Part shown: piece by piece, positions 47,646 to 56,947 of the stretch
Position numbering within the stretch: position 1 is the first letter of the stretch
Layout of the letters: the number at the start of each line of letters is the position of its first letter
Assembly (NCBI RefSeq): GCF_022533585.1
Contig: NZ_CP092827.1
Coordinates: forward strand, 722,001-786,000
DNA: 64,000 nucleotides
Source: Pseudomonas sp. LS.1a
Lineage (GTDB): Bacteria > Pseudomonadota > Gammaproteobacteria > Pseudomonadales > Pseudomonadaceae
Reading direction: 5' to 3'
Notes under the pieces: generated by a model
What the model saw: the letters and a program-made list of their open reading frames with translations, nothing else
Databases searched by the model: none
Told to the model about the DNA's origin: nothing
Translations under genes and position numbers: made by a program

Positions 47646-48764
47646 ATGCGAAGCAAGGTGACGGGCGCCAAGCGCTGGGTCGTGAAGATTGGCAGTGCTC
47701 TGCTGACCGCCGATGGCAAAGGCCTCGACCGCGGTGCCATGGCCGTTTGGGTCGAGCAGATGGTCGCGCTGCGTGAGGCAGGCGTGGAGTTGGTACTGGT
47801 CTCCTCCGGGGCCGTGGCTGCCGGTATGAGCCAGCTTGGCTGGACCTCGCGACCGAGTGCGATGAACGAGCTGCAGGCCGCTGCCTCGATCGGCCAGATG
47901 CGCCTGGTGCAGGCCTGGGAGTCGAGCTTCGGCGAGCACGGCAAGCACACCGCGCAGATCCTGCTGACCCATGACGACCTGTCCGACCGCAAGCGTTACC
48001 TGAACGCCCGCAGCACCCTGCGCACGCTGGTCGACCTGGGCGTGGTGCCGGTAATCAACGAGAACGATACCGTGGTCACCGACGAGATCCGCTTCGGCGA
48101 CAACGACACCCTGGCGGCGCTGGTGGCCAACCTGGTCGAGGCTGACCTGTTGGTGATCCTCACCGACCGCGATGGCATGTTCGATGCCGACCCGCGCAAC
48201 AACCCCGACGCCCAGCTGATCTACGAGGCCCGCGCCGACGACCCGGCACTGGACGCCGTGGCCGGCGGTACCGGTGGCGCCCTGGGTCGTGGCGGCATGC
48301 AGACCAAGCTGCGCGCCGCGCGCCTGGCCGCCCGTTCCGGTGCCCACACCATCATCATCGGTGGCCGCATCGAGCGCGTGCTGGATCGCCTCAAGGCCGG
48401 CGAACGCCTGGGGACCTTGTTGTCGCCCGAGCGCGGCATGCTTGCCGCGCGCAAGCAGTGGCTGGCTGGCCACCTGCAGACCCGTGGCACCCTGGTGCTG
48501 GATGCCGGTGCCGTGCAGGCGCTGCGCCAGGCCAACAAGAGCCTGTTGCCGGTTGGCGTGAAGACCGTACAGGGTAGCTTCCGTCGTGGCGAGATGGTGG
48601 TGTGCGTCGGCCCGGACGGTGTTGAGGTGGCTCGCGGCCTGGCCAACTACAGCGCGCTGGAAGCGCAAAAGATCATCGGCCAACCATCCGATGTCATCGA
48701 AAGCGTGCTGGGCTATATCGCCGAGCCGGAACTGGTGCACCGCGACAATCTGGTGTTGGTATGA
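47646..48764 (+). CDS. proB: Glutamate 5-kinase
   Basis: A 372-residue enzyme for the first step of proline synthesis. The amino-acid kinase domain runs through residues 1-260 ([45 protein letters not shown]) with a C-terminal PUA domain (about 280-365). The start at the ATG at 47646 has AGAAG upstream; a longer frame runs through the obgE end and is rejected. It overlaps the CreA-family gene by 4 bases (ATGA). proA is not in the window. Confidence 0.96.
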   Translation: MRSKVTGAKRWVVKIGSALLTADGKGLDRGAMAVWVEQMVALREAGVELVLVSSGAVAAGMSQLGWTSRPSAMNELQAAASIGQMRLVQAWESSFGEHGKHTAQILLTHDDLSDRKRYLNARSTLRTLVDLGVVPVINENDTVVTDEIRFGDNDTLAALVANLVEADLLVILTDRDGMFDADPRNNPDAQLIYEARADDPALDAVAGGTGGALGRGGMQTKLRAARLAARSGAHTIIIGGRIERVLDRLKAGERLGTLLSPERGMLAARKQWLAGHLQTRGTLVLDAGAVQALRQANKSLLPVGVKTVQGSFRRGEMVVCVGPDGVEVARGLANYSALEAQKIIGQPSDVIESVLGYIAEPELVHRDNLVLV

Positions 48765-49222
48765 GCCTGTTCAAGCGCGTGATCGGCGTGGCAGCGCTGG
48801 TGCTGCCAATGCTGGCCGGGGCTGAGGAAATCGGCCAGGTGTCCACCGTGTTCAAGTTCCTCGGGCCGAACGACCGTATTGTGGTCGAGGCGTTCGACGA
48901 CCCCAAGGTCGAGGGCGTGACCTGCTACCTGTCGCGGGCCAAGACCGGCGGCGTGAAGGGTGGGTTGGGGCTGGCGGAGGACCGGGCGGAGGCATCGATT
49001 GCCTGTCGTCAGGTCGGGCCGATCAACTTCAAGGGTGAGCTGAAGGATGGCGAGGAAGTGTTCAAGGAACGCACCTCGCTGGTGTTCAAGACCATGCAGG
49101 TGGTGCGCTTCCTGGACAAGAAGCGCAATACGCTGGTGTACCTGGTGTACAGCGACCGCATGATCGAAGGCAGCCCGCAGAATGCGGTGACCGCGATTCC
49201 GATTCTGCCTTGGGCTCATTGA
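48761..49222 (+). CDS. creA: CreA-family exported protein
   Basis: A 153-residue protein with a signal peptide ([21 protein letters not shown]). The mature part ([46 protein letters not shown]) has the CreA pattern, with two Cys that could form a disulfide. Periplasmic; function unknown despite the name. It is translationally coupled to proB by ATGA overlap. Confidence 0.9.
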   Translation: MSLFKRVIGVAALVLPMLAGAEEIGQVSTVFKFLGPNDRIVVEAFDDPKVEGVTCYLSRAKTGGVKGGLGLAEDRAEASIACRQVGPINFKGELKDGEEVFKERTSLVFKTMQVVRFLDKKRNTLVYLVYSDRMIEGSPQNAVTAIPILPWAH

Positions 49223-49239
49223 TAGCCTGACAGATCCTG

Positions 49240-49316
49240 GGAGGCCTTCGGCCTCCTATCGCGACACAAGGCCGCTCCCACATTGATCGGCGTACACCGG
49301 ACCTTTGTGGGAGCGA
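49240..49316. repeat. Truncated REP pair between creA and mksB
   Basis: A GGAGGCC-TTC-GGCCTCC hairpin is followed by one full arm (TCGCGACACAAGGCCGCTCC) and a cut second arm (TTGTGGGAGCGAC) that stops just before the mksB stop codon. Confidence 0.75.
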
Positions 49317-49327
49317 CCCCAATTACC

Positions 49328-52162
49328 TCAGGCCAATTCCTCGGCCTGATGATCCTCACGCACAACCGCCTTCACCTCATCCCGACGGCTGATGAACTTC
49401 CAGTCCGCCTCGTCGATGTAGATGCCATTCGGCCCGCTACCACCTTCCAGGTCGATCGCCACCCGCGCCGACACCTGCGGCTTCACGCTCGCCAGGATCG
49501 GCACGAAGCCCAGCTGCAGGCTGGTTTCCAGCAGCGCAGCCTGGTTGCGTTCGTCGATGTCCGCCGCTTCGTCCAGGTAGTACGGCAGGCGGATGCGCCC
49601 GGCCAGGTCGCGGTCCATCAGGTGCAGCAACAGGTACATGTTGGTCAGCGCCTTGATGGTCATGGTGGTGCCGTTGGATGCCGCGCCGTCGATGTCGGCA
49701 TGGATCACCGGCTGGCCGTTGACCTTGGTGATCTCGAACGCCAGCTCGAACAGGTCCTTCAGGCCCAGCTGGTTGTGGTTGGCCGCCACCAGCCGTGCCA
49801 GGTATTCCTTGGCCTCTTCGTTCTTGTTGTCCTGCTCGGCGCTCTGGGTCAGGTCGAATACCGACAGGGTTTCGCCTTCTTCGTACTGGCCGGCGCTGTG
49901 GATGATCTGGTCGATATGCTTGAGCGCTTCCTTGTTCGGCGCCAGCACCACGCGGAAGCTCTCCAGGTTGGATACCTGGCGCCTGTTGATCTCGCGGTTG
50001 AACAGGGCCAGCTGGTGCTCGAGGCTGTCATAGTCGCTGCGGATGTTGCGCAGGGTCCGGGCGATGTCGGTGACCGCGGCGCGGCGGGCCTTGGCCAAGG
50101 TCAGGGCTTCGTCGGTGCGGTGCGCATAGGCGTTCACCAGCAGCTGCAGGCGGCGTTCCATGTCGTCTTCGCTGTCGAACTTGGCCACGCCTTTCAGGCG
50201 CACCTGGGCGTACAGCGCCTCGATCTGGTTGTCCACCCGCTGCAGGCTCTGCCAGCTGTCCTGGTAGTCGTTGAGCAGTGGCAGCAGGTTGTCCATCGAG
50301 TCGTCGATGGCTTCCATGTACGGTGTGCCGTAGGGCAGGTCGGCCGGCAGCAGCTGGCGACGGCGCAGGGCGTCTTCCAGGGTGCGCTGCTTGGCCTCGA
50401 GGTCGCCGATCTGCCGGCCGACCAGCTGCAGCTTGGCCGACAGTTGCTGGACACGTTCGGTGAAGGCGTCGCTGGAGCGCTTGAGTTCGTCCTGGGCGGC
50501 TTCCAGCTGCGACAGCTGCTCCAGCTTCTCGGGCTCTTCGGCGGCCAGGGTTTCGCTGCGGCGGAAGTCTTCCAGCGCTTTCTGCGCGTCCAGAACTTCC
50601 TGGTACAGGGCTTCGGTCTGCGCCTTGGAGGCGGAGCGGTCGGCGGCCACGGCTTGCTGGGTCTTGAGCTGCTTCAGCTCTTTTTCCAGGCGCTCCTTCT
50701 GGTCGCGCAGGGCGGCACGGTCGGCCAAGGCCTGCAGCGCCGGTGGGTCGATGTGCGACAGGTCGATGGACAGGCCTGGGGCTTCGAAACGTTCGCCCTT
50801 GAAGCCGTCGAGCACCGCTTCCAGCGATTTTACCCACAGGTCGCTGTCGTCCAGTTCGATGCCACGGTCACCCAGCGGCAGGCTGAACAGCGCGCCGTTG
50901 AACAGGCGCATCAGGCGGTCGACGTCCTGCTGCGAGAACTCTTCGCGCAGGCGGGCATAGCTGTTGTTGTCGGCGTGGTCGAGCTGCTGCTTGACCTGCT
51001 TCAGGCGCTTTTCCAGGTCGCGCACGCGTTCGTCCAGGTCTTCGGCGCTGAACTGCCGCGACTGGGCCAGGGCACCGGCCAGTTCGTCGTGAGCGTCCTT
51101 GGCCGCCAGCAGTTGCTGCTCCAGCACCTTGACGTCATCGACCAGGGCAAAGCGGTGCTTGAGCACCGACAGCTCGCCCAGCCAGCGCTGGATACCGGTG
51201 ATTTCACGCTCCAGGCGCATCAGCTCCTGGGTGCCGCCGCGCTGGTCGTTCTGCAGGCGGTCCTGCTCGCCACGGTAGTGCTCGGCCTGGATCACCAGCT
51301 CTTCCTTGCGCGCCATGGCGTATTCCTGCCAGGTGCCCAGCAGGGTGTCGAGCACTGGCGAAATGCGGTGCAGCTTGCCGCGCAGGATGTCGCGCTGGGC
51401 CACGCCACCGGCCAGGGCCTCGACCAGCGGGCCGGCGGCGACCAGGGCGTTGTAGTCCTGCTCCATGCGGCGCACGTCGCGGAAGGCTTCCTCGCAGGCG
51501 GCGATGTAGTCGACGCTGCCGGAGCGCAGGCTGTGCTCGAAGGCATCGAGGAACAGTTGCTTGAGCTTGGCGGCGGTGATTTCGCGCATGTGCAGCAGGT
51601 TGATGAACAGCGCGCGGAAGGTTTTCAGGCTTTGCTCGCTGGTCGAGCGCAGCGGGATCATGGTCAGGTCCAGCGGCACCGAGGTGTGGCCGCCGACCAG
51701 CAGACGACGCAGTTCATCCGGCTTCAGCTCGTAGGCCTTGATGCCGAGGCGCTCAAGGTTGGTGAACAGCTCTTTCTGGCGCAGGCAGGTGTCGTTCTTC
51801 TGGTAGTGGGCCAGGTCCAGTTCGCCCTTGTAGGCAAAGAACTGGTGGCCGAAACCGCCGCCCGGGCCGCGGCCAACCACGCCGATCACGTGCGGGCCGT
51901 GGGGCAGGCTCAGCTCGCAGAGAATGTACGAGGTGTCGCTGGCGAAGTAGAAGCGGCGCGACTGCTCGAGGCTGTACTTGCCGAAGCTCATGTCCGACAT
52001 GCGCGCCAGGATAGGGAATTGCAGGGCGTTGATCGACGCCGATTTACCCAGGTTGTTGGCACCGTAGACCGACAGCGGGTGTTCCAGCGGGAACAGGCCA
52101 AGGCTGTAGCCGGCGGTGTTGAGCAGTGCGAAGCGGCGGATGCCGTAGCGTTCCTGGCTCAT
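49328..52162 (-). CDS. mksB: MksB, SMC-like ATPase of the MksBEF condensin
   Basis: A 944-residue chromosome-structuring ATPase. The N-terminal half-head has Walker A VYGANNLGKSASINAL (about residues 33-48), with the Lys intact. A long coiled coil (about 230-760) follows, broken near the middle by a hinge-like region (LMRLFNGALFSLPLGDRGIELDDSDLWV). The C-terminal half-head has a Walker B-type region PYYLDEAADIDE near residue 860. It overlaps mksE by 4 bases. With MksE and MksF it forms a MukBEF-like loop-extruding complex acting on the chromosome. Confidence 0.93.
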   Translation of the reverse strand: MSQERYGIRRFALLNTAGYSLGLFPLEHPLSVYGANNLGKSASINALQFPILARMSDMSFGKYSLEQSRRFYFASDTSYILCELSLPHGPHVIGVVGRGPGGGFGHQFFAYKGELDLAHYQKNDTCLRQKELFTNLERLGIKAYELKPDELRRLLVGGHTSVPLDLTMIPLRSTSEQSLKTFRALFINLLHMREITAAKLKQLFLDAFEHSLRSGSVDYIAACEEAFRDVRRMEQDYNALVAAGPLVEALAGGVAQRDILRGKLHRISPVLDTLLGTWQEYAMARKEELVIQAEHYRGEQDRLQNDQRGGTQELMRLEREITGIQRWLGELSVLKHRFALVDDVKVLEQQLLAAKDAHDELAGALAQSRQFSAEDLDERVRDLEKRLKQVKQQLDHADNNSYARLREEFSQQDVDRLMRLFNGALFSLPLGDRGIELDDSDLWVKSLEAVLDGFKGERFEAPGLSIDLSHIDPPALQALADRAALRDQKERLEKELKQLKTQQAVAADRSASKAQTEALYQEVLDAQKALEDFRRSETLAAEEPEKLEQLSQLEAAQDELKRSSDAFTERVQQLSAKLQLVGRQIGDLEAKQRTLEDALRRRQLLPADLPYGTPYMEAIDDSMDNLLPLLNDYQDSWQSLQRVDNQIEALYAQVRLKGVAKFDSEDDMERRLQLLVNAYAHRTDEALTLAKARRAAVTDIARTLRNIRSDYDSLEHQLALFNREINRRQVSNLESFRVVLAPNKEALKHIDQIIHSAGQYEEGETLSVFDLTQSAEQDNKNEEAKEYLARLVAANHNQLGLKDLFELAFEITKVNGQPVIHADIDGAASNGTTMTIKALTNMYLLLHLMDRDLAGRIRLPYYLDEAADIDERNQAALLETSLQLGFVPILASVKPQVSARVAIDLEGGSGPNGIYIDEADWKFISRRDEVKAVVREDHQAEELA

Positions 52163-52866
52163 GCGTCAATCTCCTGTTGCTCTTCGCGGATGGCCCGGGC
52201 CAGGGCTTGCTCTTCGCTTTCCTCGCCCTCGAACGGGCTGAGGTCGAGCGGGTCGTCGGTGCGGTTGAGTTCTTCGGGGCTTTCTTCCTCGACCAGTACC
52301 GGGGTCGGCAGCGGCAGGTCGCTGTGCAGGGTGGCCGCCAGGTCGCGGTCCTGCTGCACGGCCAGGCACACGTCGAGGAAGCGGTGCATCGGTGGCAGGA
52401 AGCGGTAGATGCCGCCTTCCTCGAAGGCGAAGCCGAGTTGGGTCATGCGGCGCAGGATTTTTTCTTCCAGCTCGTCCACGGTCTGCACTTCGGCCTGCAG
52501 GAACAGGTCGCGGTACTTGTCCAGCAGCGAGGGCAGTTCGTCACGGCCGATGCTGCCGCCATCGAGCACGGCCATCGGGTCGCGGCCCTGGTCGGCCAGG
52601 TGTTCTACCAGGATGAAGGTGAACAGCGACAGGCGCTGCGCGGTCTTGTTGACCTGCGCGGCGGTCATGTCCGGCACGAAGTAGTAGAAACCACGGGTGT
52701 CGCACACCAGTTCGAAGCCCAAGGCCTTGAACAGGGTGCGGTACTGGTCCTGGAAGTTCGACAGCTGGGCGTACAGCTCGGGGTCGCGGCGGCTGACGTG
52801 GAAGCCTTTGAACAGCTCGCGGAAGATCGGCGCGAGCTGGGACAGTTCGGAAAGATCAAGATGCAT
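52159..52866 (-). CDS. mksE: MksE, condensin accessory subunit
   Basis: A 235-residue protein. The winged-helix-rich N-terminal part (MHLDLSELSQLAPIFRELFKGFHVSRRDPELYAQL, then FYYFVPD and MTQLGFAFEEGGIYRFLPPMHRFL) matches the MksE/DUF4194 family. The C-terminal tail is acidic (PLDLSPFEGEESEEQ). It overlaps mksF by 11 bases and mksB by 4 bases, as expected for subunits made in fixed ratio. It binds the kleisin MksF. Confidence 0.9.
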   Translation of the reverse strand: MHLDLSELSQLAPIFRELFKGFHVSRRDPELYAQLSNFQDQYRTLFKALGFELVCDTRGFYYFVPDMTAAQVNKTAQRLSLFTFILVEHLADQGRDPMAVLDGGSIGRDELPSLLDKYRDLFLQAEVQTVDELEEKILRRMTQLGFAFEEGGIYRFLPPMHRFLDVCLAVQQDRDLAATLHSDLPLPTPVLVEEESPEELNRTDDPLDLSPFEGEESEEQALARAIREEQQEIDA

Positions 52867-54145
52867 GGGCTGGGCTCGCGTTGGATTCGGTAGGCGCGCT
52901 GGCGGCGTCTTCGCGGCTGGAGGTCAGGGCGAACGAGCGCAGGCTGACCAGGTGTTCCTGGGTGATGTACTCGCGGCGGTCGAGGCGTTCGCGCTTGAAG
53001 CGCTTTTCCCGCGACAGGCGCGAGAACCAGTACAGCAGCTCGTCGGTGGCGCCTTCGGGTTCCTGCTCCAGCAACCAGACCATCAGGTCGGGCAGCGGCA
53101 GGGCCTGTTCGCAGCGTTCGGCCATTTCCTTGACCGTGCGCGGTGCACGGGGCAGGGCGCCGGACTGGGTCTTGTGGGCCTTGGGGAAGCGCGCCGGCTT
53201 GGGCTCGAAGCGGGCCAGGGCGTAGACATAGGCCTCGACCTGGCTGGCGCTGCCGAGGAAGGTGCTTTGCGGGCGGGTGAACATCGGCATGGCCGCTTGC
53301 GGCACGGCGTCGATGCCCTTGCGCCGGATCACCGACAGGGCCAGTGCGGCGCCACGGGTCACGGCGTTGTGCCGGCGGGCCTCTTCGCGCAGCGGCAGCA
53401 GCAGTTCGCGGGCGTGGCGCAGGGTCAGCTGGGCGCTGGTCTGCATTTCCAGGATGCGCGCGTGGGTGCGCAGCAGCATGTCATCGTCGACCAGGTGGCC
53501 CAGGCGCGCCTGTTCACCCAGCAGCTTCAGCAGTACGGTCTCGACCTTGCGTACACCCTGTTCGAAGGCGCCGTCGGCGTTGACCAGCTGGATCATCGGC
53601 TCGACGTACTCGTCCCAGGTTGCCAGTACTTCGGCATAGCGCTGGCGCAGCGGGATCTGGCGGTTGCTGGTCTTGGCCCGCTCGGCCACGGCCACCAGTG
53701 CCTGCTCGTCGTTGTCGAGCTTCTTCAGTACATCGCGCACGCGCATGTCGAGCAGGCGCAGCTGGCGCGCCAGGTCGTCGCTGTCGCGGTTGTCGAAGGC
53801 GTCCTGGATATGCCCGGCCAGGCGTTCCAGGTGGCGCAGGTAGGCTTCGATCTCCAGGCACAGGCCCAGCCGGTGTTCGCGGCGCAGGTAGGCGAGGAAG
53901 TCGTGGATCTGCGCGTTGAGCTCGAAACGGTTCGGGCTTTTGGCCACCGGGACCAGGATATCCAGACGGATCCACACGTCGAGCAGCTGGGTGATGTCCT
54001 GCGGGGTGCTCTCGACCTGCTGGCGGGCCACATGCTGACGCAATTCGACCAGGCTCAGGGTGCCCTGGTCGAATCGCTCGCACAGCGGCTCGATCAGGGC
54101 CCAGTGTTCGGCTAGGGCGCGCAGGACGCGCTTGGGTTCGATCAT
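52856..54145 (-). CDS. mksF: MksF, kleisin subunit of the MksBEF condensin
   Basis: A 429-residue, mostly helical protein that bridges the two SMC heads. The ATG at 54145 (MIEPKRVLRALAEHW) is chosen over an upstream one at 54190 because a TACAAT -10-like sequence (54184-54179, minus strand) lies between them. The -35 is poor. The N-terminal winged helix and helical middle fit the kleisin pattern. It is the first gene of mksF-mksE-mksB. There is no mksG (nuclease) after mksB, so this is the three-gene housekeeping type rather than a Wadjet plasmid-defence system. Confidence 0.9.
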   Translation of the reverse strand: MIEPKRVLRALAEHWALIEPLCERFDQGTLSLVELRQHVARQQVESTPQDITQLLDVWIRLDILVPVAKSPNRFELNAQIHDFLAYLRREHRLGLCLEIEAYLRHLERLAGHIQDAFDNRDSDDLARQLRLLDMRVRDVLKKLDNDEQALVAVAERAKTSNRQIPLRQRYAEVLATWDEYVEPMIQLVNADGAFEQGVRKVETVLLKLLGEQARLGHLVDDDMLLRTHARILEMQTSAQLTLRHARELLLPLREEARRHNAVTRGAALALSVIRRKGIDAVPQAAMPMFTRPQSTFLGSASQVEAYVYALARFEPKPARFPKAHKTQSGALPRAPRTVKEMAERCEQALPLPDLMVWLLEQEPEGATDELLYWFSRLSREKRFKRERLDRREYITQEHLVSLRSFALTSSREDAASAPTESNASPAHAS

Positions 54146-54258
54146 TGGCTTCGACTCGTTGCCAAGAAAAAGGGGGCGATTGTACTGCATCCGGGGGGGA
54201 GGTTTTCACCCCTTGGTCTGTAATGAGAGATATCCATCATCCTTGTAGGGGATTCACT

Positions 54259-54335
54259 GGCCCTTTCGCGGGTGAACCCGCTCCCACAGGTACTGCACAA
54301 GGCCCTGTGGGAGCGGGTTCACCCGCGAAAGGGCC
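54259..54335. repeat. REP pair in the mksF upstream region
   Basis: Arms GGCCCTTTCGCGGGTGAACC and its complement are only about 20 bases apart. It lies between the divergent mksF and the rimI-upstream gene. Confidence 0.88.
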
Positions 54336-54430
54336 AGTACAGGCAACAAAAATCCGCCGACCAGTTGCGGCACTCGAATGCCAACGGCGTTAGAATGGCC
54401 AATTGTCTCCACCCCTCGGAAACCCGCCCC

Positions 54431-55216
54431 TTGCTCACCGAACCCCGTCGCCGCGCCTACCTTTCCGCCATGCAAGTGGTGCACTGGCTGCCGCGCGCCG
54501 AACTGCCGTTCGCTGCACCGTCGCGCCCCGAGCTGCTGCTGCCGGTGGCGCCGGTCGAGGCCCCCGATTTCGACGTCAGGCCGGTACCGGCTGCCAACGA
54601 GGCGCCCGCCGCCCCCCAGGCCCGTTCCGGCGAGCGGCCGAAAATCGAGATTCCGCGCCCGGGCAGTGCGCCCAAGCCTGCCGCAAAGCCCGCCGAGACC
54701 GAGGAGCAGGCCGCACCACCGCGCCCGGCCCCGGTGCCGCCCCCGCGCTTCTCGCTGCAGTTGCTGCGCGCTGGCAGTTGCTTGCTGCTGGTTGAACTGG
54801 CCACCGGCCAGCCGTTCCAGAGCCGCGATCCGTCCTATCTGCTGCTCAAGGACATGCTGCGCGCCGCCGGCCTGCCCGATGCCCCGCAGATCATCGGCGA
54901 GCCGGTGCGCTGGCCGCTGCTGGTGCGCGGCAACATGGACCAGGGCCCGGAGGCTGCGCGCGATTTCGTCCAGGGCTTTGTCCAGGCGCGCCTGGAGGAC
55001 GCCCCGTGCACCTGCCTGTGGCTGATCGGCCTGCCGGCGCTGCGCTTTGCCGCCAATGCCGATGGCGATGCCTATTACCAAACCCTGAAGCTCGAAGGCC
55101 TGGGCGAAGCCTGGGCCTTGCCGGGCCTTGAACTGTTGATGGACGAGCCGCAGCGCAAGGCGGACGTCTGGAAAGCCATGCGCCAGCTGATGGCGCGCTG
55201 GAAGAGCGTTGAATGA
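54431..55216 (+). CDS. Conserved hypothetical protein upstream of rimI
   Basis: A 261-residue protein if it starts at the TTG at 54431 (LTEPRRRAYLSAMQVVHWLPRAELPFAAPSRPELL). An ATG at 54395 is possible but overlaps a TAGAAT -10-like sequence, and a later ATG at 54470 is also open. The N-terminal third is followed by a Pro/Ala-rich linker (about residues 50-100) and a globular C-terminus containing SLQLLRAGSCLLLVELATGQPFQ. It overlaps rimI by 4 bases, so the two are made together. Pseudomonas-conserved, function unknown. Confidence 0.78.
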   Translation: MLTEPRRRAYLSAMQVVHWLPRAELPFAAPSRPELLLPVAPVEAPDFDVRPVPAANEAPAAPQARSGERPKIEIPRPGSAPKPAAKPAETEEQAAPPRPAPVPPPRFSLQLLRAGSCLLLVELATGQPFQSRDPSYLLLKDMLRAAGLPDAPQIIGEPVRWPLLVRGNMDQGPEAARDFVQGFVQARLEDAPCTCLWLIGLPALRFAANADGDAYYQTLKLEGLGEAWALPGLELLMDEPQRKADVWKAMRQLMARWKSVE

Positions 55217-55668
55217 GTGACTCGATCAGTTTCCGCCCGATGACCGAGGCGGATCTGGATGCCGTACTTAAGATCGAATATGCCGCGTTCAGTCATCCCT
55301 GGACCCGAGGGATCTTTCAGGATGCGCTCAAATCGTACGAAGTCTGGCTGATGTTCGACGGTCAGCAGCAAGTGGGCCATGGCGTGATCAACGTGATCAT
55401 CGACGAGGCACATCTGCTCAACATTACCGTCAAACCGGAAAACCAGGGCCGCGGGCTGGGCCTGCGTCTGCTCGAACACCTGATGGCCCGGGCCTACCAG
55501 CTCAATGGCCGCGAATGCTTCCTGGAAGTGCGCGCCAGCAACCAGTCGGCCTACCGCTTGTACGAGCGCTACGGCTTCAACGAAATCGGCCGCCGCCGCG
55601 ACTATTACCCGGTTGCCGGCGGCCGCGAGGATGCGCTGGTGATGGCCTGTACCCTGCTCGAAGACTGA
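55213..55668 (+). CDS. rimI: Ribosomal protein S18-alanine N-acetyltransferase RimI
   Basis: A 151-residue GNAT acetyltransferase. The acetyl-CoA site is NITVKPENQGRGLGLRLLEHLM (about 72-93), with ECFLEVRASNQSAYRLYERYGFNEIGRRRDYYP as the conserved C-terminal half. It acetylates the N-terminal alanine of S18 and perhaps other proteins. The ATG overlaps the stop of the preceding gene (ATGA). Confidence 0.94.
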   Translation: MSDSISFRPMTEADLDAVLKIEYAAFSHPWTRGIFQDALKSYEVWLMFDGQQQVGHGVINVIIDEAHLLNITVKPENQGRGLGLRLLEHLMARAYQLNGRECFLEVRASNQSAYRLYERYGFNEIGRRRDYYPVAGGREDALVMACTLLED

Positions 55669-55687
55669 GCAGGCCTGCACGGGCCCC

Positions 55688-55707
55688 TTCGCGGGCGTAC
55701 CCGCGAA
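55688..55707. repeat. Single, degenerate REP arm
   Basis: TTCGCGGGCGTACCCGCGAA is a short palindrome without the usual GCTCCCACAG tail. It lies between the convergent rimI and the exported-protein gene. Confidence 0.7.
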
Positions 55708-55722
55708 GAGACGGTATGCCGG

Positions 55723-56880
55723 TCACAGGTCCTGCGGCTGAGCCTCTATCGGCTTGGCCAGGTCGCGCAGGCTTCGGGTCACGCTGCCGGTATTGCATTT
55801 GGCTGCCGCCTGTTCTGGCGTGTACTTGCGCACGGTGCGGAAGAACAGCTCGCAGGTCTGTTTCTTCTGCGTCACCTGCCACTTGGTCGAGCAGGCGTCC
55901 AGCGTCAGCTTGGCATCGGCCCGTTGATTGCGCCCCATCCCCGCCTGCCAGCATGCCGCGGTCAGGTCCTGCCCCATCATTTTCAAGCCGGCGGCATTGG
56001 CTGCATCCTCGTTGCCACCGTGGCTGTCCTTGTTCGCCGCATACCAGATGGCGCTGGGGTGGTTGGCGCCCAGCACCGGCACCTTGGCCCCTGGCTGCGG
56101 GCTGATGCTGACCAGGCCCAGCACATCCACCTGCGGCCCGTACTGTTGCTGGATCCAGCTGCGTACCGGCGCGCCGAAGGCCACCATCGGCAGGGGCCTG
56201 GCGGGGTTCTGCAGGGTCATCTCGCTGACCATGCGCAGCTGGTAGTCCTTGAAGTAGCTGTAGGTGTCCTTCAGCGCTTCGCCCGCGCTGGCCGGTGCGG
56301 CGATGGGGGCGATATCGATGATGGTCTGGTAGGCCGGGGTCTGGCTGGCGTCGACGCCGTTGAATGTCAGCAGCTCGGCCCAGCGGTCGGTGGTGTTGGA
56401 GCGCAGGTAGTCCTGGGCCTGGGTCAGTGAGTAGTCCGGCGGGAAGTGCAGCAGTTCGATACTGCGGCGGTTCTGCAGGGCCATGCCCAGTGGCAGGAAC
56501 AGGTACCAGTCGTAGGACCATTTGCCGTCCTTGTTCAGCCGGGTGGCCCCCTGATAGGCCAGTTCACCGCTGTCGAGCAGCTTGCGCAGCGGCTTGGCAT
56601 AGCTGGCGGGTACACCACTGATGGTTGCGTGCAGGCGGTCATTGTCGCGGCTTACATGCACCTGGGCGGCGGCATGGCCGTCGCGGCGTACGCTCTGGGT
56701 CAGGTAGTGTTCGACGGTTTGCTCCAGGGTCCAGTCGCGATAACAGATCACGTGGCAGTTGTTGGGGAAGGCGAAGAGGCGGGTAACGCGCTGGGCGTCG
56801 CCCAGGTCGATGCGCGCGTCGGCGGCGGCAAGGCCGCTGAAGGCCAGGGCGGCGAGGCTCGGTAAGGCAATCTTGTGCAT
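55723..56880 (-). CDS. Exported protein of unknown function, 385 residues
   Basis: A Sec signal (MHKIALPSLAALAFSGLAAADA) precedes a protein with FAFPNNCHVICYRDWTLEQTVEHYLTQSV, WYLFLPLGMALQNRRSIELLHF and a C-terminal Cys-rich part (LTLDACSTKWQVTQKKQTCELFFRTVRKYTPEQAAAKC). Five or so Cys suggest disulfides in the periplasm. AAGGAG lies 7 bases before the ATG at 56880. It is divergent from the M15 peptidase gene across only 67 bases, so the two may share a control region. No family recognised. Confidence 0.8.
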   Translation of the reverse strand: MHKIALPSLAALAFSGLAAADARIDLGDAQRVTRLFAFPNNCHVICYRDWTLEQTVEHYLTQSVRRDGHAAAQVHVSRDNDRLHATISGVPASYAKPLRKLLDSGELAYQGATRLNKDGKWSYDWYLFLPLGMALQNRRSIELLHFPPDYSLTQAQDYLRSNTTDRWAELLTFNGVDASQTPAYQTIIDIAPIAAPASAGEALKDTYSYFKDYQLRMVSEMTLQNPARPLPMVAFGAPVRSWIQQQYGPQVDVLGLVSISPQPGAKVPVLGANHPSAIWYAANKDSHGGNEDAANAAGLKMMGQDLTAACWQAGMGRNQRADAKLTLDACSTKWQVTQKKQTCELFFRTVRKYTPEQAAAKCNTGSVTRSLRDLAKPIEAQPQDL

Positions 56881-56947
56881 GCTTAACTCCTTGTTGGGCG
56901 CTGCCGTGTTCGGCAGTGTTGCACATACTGTGGCAGGGGGAGCAGGG

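Noticed and set aside
49283..52408. 1041-residue open frame opposite mksB
   Set aside because: It is an antisense shadow: MksB on the other strand has clear ATPase motifs and coiled coil, while this frame is His/Gln/Val-rich with no domain, as expected from GC-rich codon use.
49328..54145. Wadjet (JetABCD) plasmid-defence system
   Set aside because: The fourth component (JetD/MksG) is missing next to the operon, and the locus sits among housekeeping genes.
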